DNA of 8,401 nucleotides from Spirochaetota bacterium (GTDB lineage Bacteria > Spirochaetota > Leptospiria > Turneriellales > Turneriellaceae): assembly GCA_963205035.1 (NCBI GenBank), contig CAUJII010000027.1, positions 1 through 8,401 on the forward strand, written 5' to 3'. Positions within the stretch are counted from its first letter, which is position 1. Every line of letters starts with the position of its first letter. Position numbers and translations under genes: made by a program. The notes under the pieces are model-generated. The model saw nothing but the letters and a program-made list of their open reading frames with translations, was not told the DNA's origin and made no database searches. This document shows, in pieces, positions 5,314 to 8,401 of the stretch.

Positions 5314-8045
5314 CCTAACGCACGGTCTAAGATGTCCTTTTGCTCCCTCTCGTGTACCTTAGAAAGACCCGCCGCCGGGCTGGGGCTCGTCTTTCTCGCG
5401 ACAACGCGGAGCATTTGTTGGTACTTCCCTTTGGCCAAGCGTTCGTCGAAGCGGTCGCGTAAATAGAACCACGCTCCCATATTTTTGGGCTCCTCTTGCA
5501 CCCATAGGAGATCTTTTAGGTTTTTGTATTGGCCCAGAATGCGCTCCATCTCTTCGTAATAGAAGGGGTAAAGTTGTTCCAAGCGGATGAGCGCAATGTG
5601 CTCTTGATTCCTCGCCGTGCGTTCCTTCAGTAGGTCGTAATAGACTTTGCCGCTGCACACAATCGCGCGCGTGATTTTTTTCTTATCGGCATTCGCATCG
5701 TCTAAAATTTCAAAAAATTCGCCTTTGAGTAAATCGTCGAGCGTTGACACGGCCTCGGCGCGCCGCAAAAGACTTTTGGGGGTCATTACAACCAATGGTT
5801 TTTTTTGCTTATGGAGCGCCTGCCGCATGAGAGCATGGTAAATCTGAGCGGGAGTCGTAAGGTTGCAGATGACCATGTTTTCTTTTGCGCAGAGTTGCAA
5901 GAAGCGCTCGATCCGCGCCGACGAGTGTTCGGGGCCTTGGCCTTCGTAGCCGTGTGGTAGAAGAACGACCAAACCACTCATCCGGTTCCATTTGACCTCG
6001 CCGCTCGATAAGAATTGGTCGATGATGATTTGCGCTCCGTTCGCAAAGTCGCCGAACTGCGCTTCCCAAATAGTAAGACTTGCGGGAGACGAAAGCGAAA
6101 ATCCGTATTCAAAGCCCAAGATCGCATACTCGGAAAGCGTCGAGTTGACGATTTCGATTTTTGCTTGGCCTTCTCGAATTGCGTTGAGAGGAGTAAATTT
6201 TTTGTTTGTGACCGAATCGACGAGCACCGCGTTTCTGTGCGCAAAAGTGCCGCGCTCCGAATCTTGCCCGCTTAATCGGATGGATATCCCCCGTGAAAGA
6301 AGAGCTCCGAACGCAAGCGCTTCTCCCATGCCCCAATCGAGGGCATGTTCGCCTGCGGTCATCTTCGCGCGGTTCTCCAAGAGCGATTGCATTTTTTTAT
6401 GCGGCGTAAAATCGGTGGGGTGCGTCGAAAGAGCTTGGCCAATTTGTTTGAGTTCTTCTTTAGTGAGCGCAGTATTCGGTTCCTCTGCATTACTTTTGCT
6501 AAACGCAGACCAAATGCCTTTCATCGAGTCGACATTGATCGTGACGTTTTTTTCCGTCGTTTCGGTATAGCTCAATTCCAAAGTATGTTCGACCTTAGCT
6601 TGTATCTCATCCAACTCTTTTTCCGTAAACCCCTGAGACAGAAGAGTTTTCTTGTAGAGTGCGACAGGCGTCGGGTGCTTGCGGATAATGTCGTACATGA
6701 GGGGTTGCGTAAACGCGGGTTCATCGCCCTCGTTATGCCCGTGGCGGCGGTAGCAGATGAGGTCGATGACAATATCTTTCTTATACCGCGCACGGTATTC
6801 CATCGCAAGCGTTAAGACGCGGTAGCACGCCTCGGGATCGTCCCCGTTGACGTGAAAAATAGGAAGTTGAAAACCTTTCGCGAGGTCGGTTGCGTAACGC
6901 GTCGAGCGCGATTCTTCCGGCGTTGTCGTGAAACCAATTTGGTTGTTGGTGACAATGTGGAGTGTGCCGCCTGTGGTGTAGCCCTTAACGTTCATGAGGT
7001 TCAGAGTTTCTGGAACAACGCCTTGCCCCATGAAAGCCGCGTCACCGTGGATTAAAATTCCCATATATTTTTCACGGTTGTCGTCGTTATTGAGCTCTTG
7101 CCGTGCGCGTACGGATCCCATACACACCGGGTTGACCGCTTCGAGGTGGCTGGGGTTGAACATGAGAGTCAAATGCACCCGCTTGCCGGCTTGCGTTACG
7201 CGCTCCGAAGAATATCCTAAGTGGTATTTGACGTCCGCGTTGTCGTAACGTTCGACGTCGGCATTTTCTTTGAACTCGGCAAAAATAAATTGCGTTGGTT
7301 TTTCGAGGATATTTTCGAGGACGTTCAAGCGTCCTCTGTGCGCCATTCCAATCACGATGCCATTCATTGCTGCCTTGCCGGCGAATTCCACGGCTGCATC
7401 GAGCATCGGGATAAGCGCATCTCCGCCTTCGAGAGAGAAGCGTTTCTTGCCGACGAATTTTTTTCCCAAGAAATTTTCAAAATAATCGGCCTGATAGAGT
7501 TTTTCGTAAATACGCAACTTCTGCTCTTTCGTTAGAGGTTCGTTGTTCGCGGTCGATTCCATTTTGTACTGCAGCCACGAACGTTCTTCGAGATTGAGAA
7601 GATAGTAATGCTCGACGCCGATACTTGCACAGTATGTTGTTTCAAACCATTGAATGACGTCTTTGAGCTTTCGCATCCCCAAACCCGGCACTTCGGTATC
7701 GAACTCGTTTTCCAAGTCGTCGTGCGATAGGTTCATGAGCCTATCTTCGATGCCCGCGCGGTTGGGATGTTTTATCCCCAAAGGATCGAGGATCGCTGCG
7801 ACGTGGCCTTGACTCCGGTAGGCGTTCAAGAGATTCTGCACACCCATCTCTTTAAGGAGAGAGATGTCGATGAAAGACGTGTCTTGAGCGGTGCTCCGTT
7901 TTGCCTTGGGGGCACTTTTTTCCATCTCACGGAAGAAATCGACCCAGTCGGATGAAAGCTCTTGAGGAGCTTTTTGGAATTTTTCGTAAAGTTCTTCGAG
8001 GAAATGCGCTTGGTCGGCGGACAAAGCGCTCAAATCAGAATGCAT
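5307..8045 (-). CDS. sucA: 2-oxoglutarate dehydrogenase E1 component
   Basis: This 912-residue thiamine-diphosphate enzyme decarboxylates 2-oxoglutarate and passes the succinyl group to the E2 lipoyl arm, in the TCA cycle, in the cytoplasm. The order of motifs is complete. An N-terminal F-L-E-E-L-Y-E-K-F segment (15-23) is the family's E2/E3-interacting region. G-M-A-H-R-G-R-L-N-V-L is at 233-243. The ThDP/Mg motif G-D-A-A-F-M-G-Q-G (334-342) runs to N-N-Q-I-G-F-T-T (367-374). R-R-H-G-H-N-E-G-D-E-P is at 433-443. The second half has G-Q-D-S-E-R-G-T-F-A-H-R (593-604), E-A-Q-F-G-D-F-A-N-G-A-Q (661-672) and L-P-H-G-Y-E-G-Q-G-P-E-H-S-S (696-709). The C-terminal W-V-Q-E-E-P-K-N-M-G-A-W is also present. 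Length is normal and no frameshift is seen. The ATG has GAGGT eight bases upstream. The usual partner sucB does not follow: the next gene, hisI, is convergent, so sucA appears to be the last or only gene of its transcript. Its TAA lies in a repeat copy. Confidence 0.97.
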   Translation of the reverse strand: MHSDLSALSADQAHFLEELYEKFQKAPQELSSDWVDFFREMEKSAPKAKRSTAQDTSFIDISLLKEMGVQNLLNAYRSQGHVAAILDPLGIKHPNRAGIEDRLMNLSHDDLENEFDTEVPGLGMRKLKDVIQWFETTYCASIGVEHYYLLNLEERSWLQYKMESTANNEPLTKEQKLRIYEKLYQADYFENFLGKKFVGKKRFSLEGGDALIPMLDAAVEFAGKAAMNGIVIGMAHRGRLNVLENILEKPTQFIFAEFKENADVERYDNADVKYHLGYSSERVTQAGKRVHLTLMFNPSHLEAVNPVCMGSVRARQELNNDDNREKYMGILIHGDAAFMGQGVVPETLNLMNVKGYTTGGTLHIVTNNQIGFTTTPEESRSTRYATDLAKGFQLPIFHVNGDDPEACYRVLTLAMEYRARYKKDIVIDLICYRRHGHNEGDEPAFTQPLMYDIIRKHPTPVALYKKTLLSQGFTEKELDEIQAKVEHTLELSYTETTEKNVTINVDSMKGIWSAFSKSNAEEPNTALTKEELKQIGQALSTHPTDFTPHKKMQSLLENRAKMTAGEHALDWGMGEALAFGALLSRGISIRLSGQDSERGTFAHRNAVLVDSVTNKKFTPLNAIREGQAKIEIVNSTLSEYAILGFEYGFSLSSPASLTIWEAQFGDFANGAQIIIDQFLSSGEVKWNRMSGLVVLLPHGYEGQGPEHSSARIERFLQLCAKENMVICNLTTPAQIYHALMRQALHKQKKPLVVMTPKSLLRRAEAVSTLDDLLKGEFFEILDDANADKKKITRAIVCSGKVYYDLLKERTARNQEHIALIRLEQLYPFYYEEMERILGQYKNLKDLLWVQEEPKNMGAWFYLRDRFDERLAKGKYQQMLRVVARKTSPSPAAGLSKVHEREQKDILDRALGD

Positions 8046-8053
8046 AATTTCTT

Positions 8054-8058
8054 ACCTC
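8054..8058 (-). promoter_or_regulatory. Ribosome binding site of sucA
   Basis: On the minus strand this is GAGGT, eight bases before the ATG at 8043-8045. It supports this start, which is also the expected family N-terminus. Confidence 0.7.
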
Positions 8059-8096
8059 GCTTTAGCATAGCGGGGTCAAGTCTTTTTGCTTTTCCC

Positions 8097-8114
8097 GTAT
8101 GCTGGGGAGCATGC
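8097..8114. promoter_or_regulatory. Inverted repeat upstream of sucA, possible operator
   Basis: GTATGCT (8097-8103) pairs with AGCATGC (8108-8114) around GGGG, with one G-T wobble. It lies about 52 bp upstream of the sucA start, where a promoter or operator would be expected. AGCAT is repeated at 8064-8068. It could be a regulator site or a chance dyad, and no known operator consensus is recognised. Confidence 0.3.
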
Positions 8115-8161
8115 GGCGAACTGTGGCTGACTCCGCTTTTCTGTGGTAGTTATTACAAAAT

Positions 8162-8237
8162 TCACATTTTTTTGGATTTTGAAAAAAAATTCAAATTTCG
8201 TGAGAAAAAAACACGGTTTCTGGGTATTTAATATATA
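8162..8237. promoter_or_regulatory. AT-rich tract region in the sucA/right-end divergent spacer
   Basis: The 206-nt gap between sucA and the gene at 8252 includes T7 at 8167-8173, A8 at 8182-8189 and A7 at 8205-8211. There is a small dyad TTTGAA/TTCAAA (8178-8183 with 8190-8195) and an AT-rich stretch at 8225-8237 holding weak -10 candidates for the rightward gene. Such A-tracts suggest bent DNA or an UP-like promoter element. No convincing -35 box was found. Confidence 0.35.
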
Positions 8238-8238
8238 G

Positions 8239-8243
8239 AAGGA
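8239..8243 (+). promoter_or_regulatory. Ribosome binding site of the right-end gene
   Basis: AAGGA lies eight bases before the ATG at 8252-8254. It supports a real translation start for an ORF that is otherwise too truncated to judge. Confidence 0.7.
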
Positions 8244-8251
8244 AAATATTT

Positions 8252-8401
8252 ATGGAATACCATCAGACATCGGTTTCGCTGCGCGAGAAGTCGTATCGCC
8301 GACTCAAAGCTGCGCAGTTGATTTTTGCCCGGCACGGGATTCGCTGGGGCGAGGGCGAGATTATTTCGCGGCTCTGCAAAGAGACTGTGCTGCGCTGGCG
8401 A
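8252..8401 (+). CDS. 5' end of a small unrecognised gene, possibly a DNA-binding protein
   Basis: Fifty codons are open to the window end, starting M-E-Y-H-Q-T-S-V-S-L-R-E-K-S-Y-R-R-L-K. The ATG has a good AAGGA site and follows an AT-rich spacer shared with the divergent sucA. The visible part is basic. It has a short strand-like segment (T-S-V-S-L, residues 6-10), then a helix (R-E-K-S-Y-R-R-L-K-A-A-Q, 11-22) and a second helical stretch (about 34-48). That order recalls ribbon-helix-helix DNA-binding proteins, but the resemblance is loose and could be chance. The remainder of the gene is outside the window, so family and length are unknown. Confidence 0.65.
   Translation, partial: MEYHQTSVSLREKSYRRLKAAQLIFARHGIRWGEGEIISRLCKETVLRWR

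Noticed and set aside
8051..8079. TTGACC on the minus strand as a -35 box for sucA
   Set aside because: The position 17 bp downstream (GGTAAG) is a poor -10 and overlaps the ribosome binding site. TATGCT nearby is only 4 bp away, so no valid pair forms.

Overview
The window looks like ordinary bacterial chromosome (genetic code 11, GC close to 50 percent by eye) from an organism I cannot name. A purine-rich Shine-Dalgarno usage (AGGAGG, GAGGT, AAGGA), a complete 2-oxoglutarate dehydrogenase E1, a stand-alone HisI and an exported zinc phospholipase C-like protein suggest an aerobic, probably Gram-negative bacterium. There are no mobile-element genes, rRNA or tRNA genes, or cas genes.

Layout, left to right. 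(1) The 3' end of an unrecognised gene (+, to 416). It overlaps by 11 nt an ORF for an exported protein of the zinc phospholipase C / P1 nuclease superfamily (+, 406-2028). The first part of that ORF runs through a regular array of five 11-bp repeats (445-620). (2) A convergent three-gene unit on the minus strand, in transcription order: a multi-spanning membrane protein resembling GT-C glycosyltransferases (3109-4722), an unrecognised 143-aa protein (2638-3069), and a low-molecular-weight protein tyrosine phosphatase (2155-2637). (3) hisI (+, 4856-5275), divergent from that unit and convergent with (4) sucA (-, 5307-8045). (5) A 206-nt divergent, partly AT-rich intergenic region, then the first 50 codons of a small unrecognised gene (+, from 8252).

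The most notable signal is a short dispersed element, ATAGTTAGTCG. It occurs six times exactly and twice with one mismatch in 8.4 kb, where chance predicts about 0.004 exact copies. All copies lie at boundaries between transcription units, and none lies at the junctions inside the minus-strand operon. At three gene ends the element supplies or touches the stop codon: hisI TAG and sucA TAA lie inside copies, and the phosphatase TAA abuts one. Spacings are 42, 42, 39 and 42 bp in the array and 31 bp in the hisI/sucA pair. Most are near whole helical turns, so binding sites presented on one DNA face are possible. In the array the spacings are also multiples of three, so the element is read as I-V-S-R in the N-terminus of the phospholipase-like ORF. 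The signal peptide of that ORF has no start codon after the array, so at least part of the array may really be translated.

The genes do not form one pathway: sucA is TCA cycle, hisI is histidine biosynthesis, and the minus-strand unit may concern cell-surface glycans and their phosphatase control (inference). I see no gene that would recognise the repeat.
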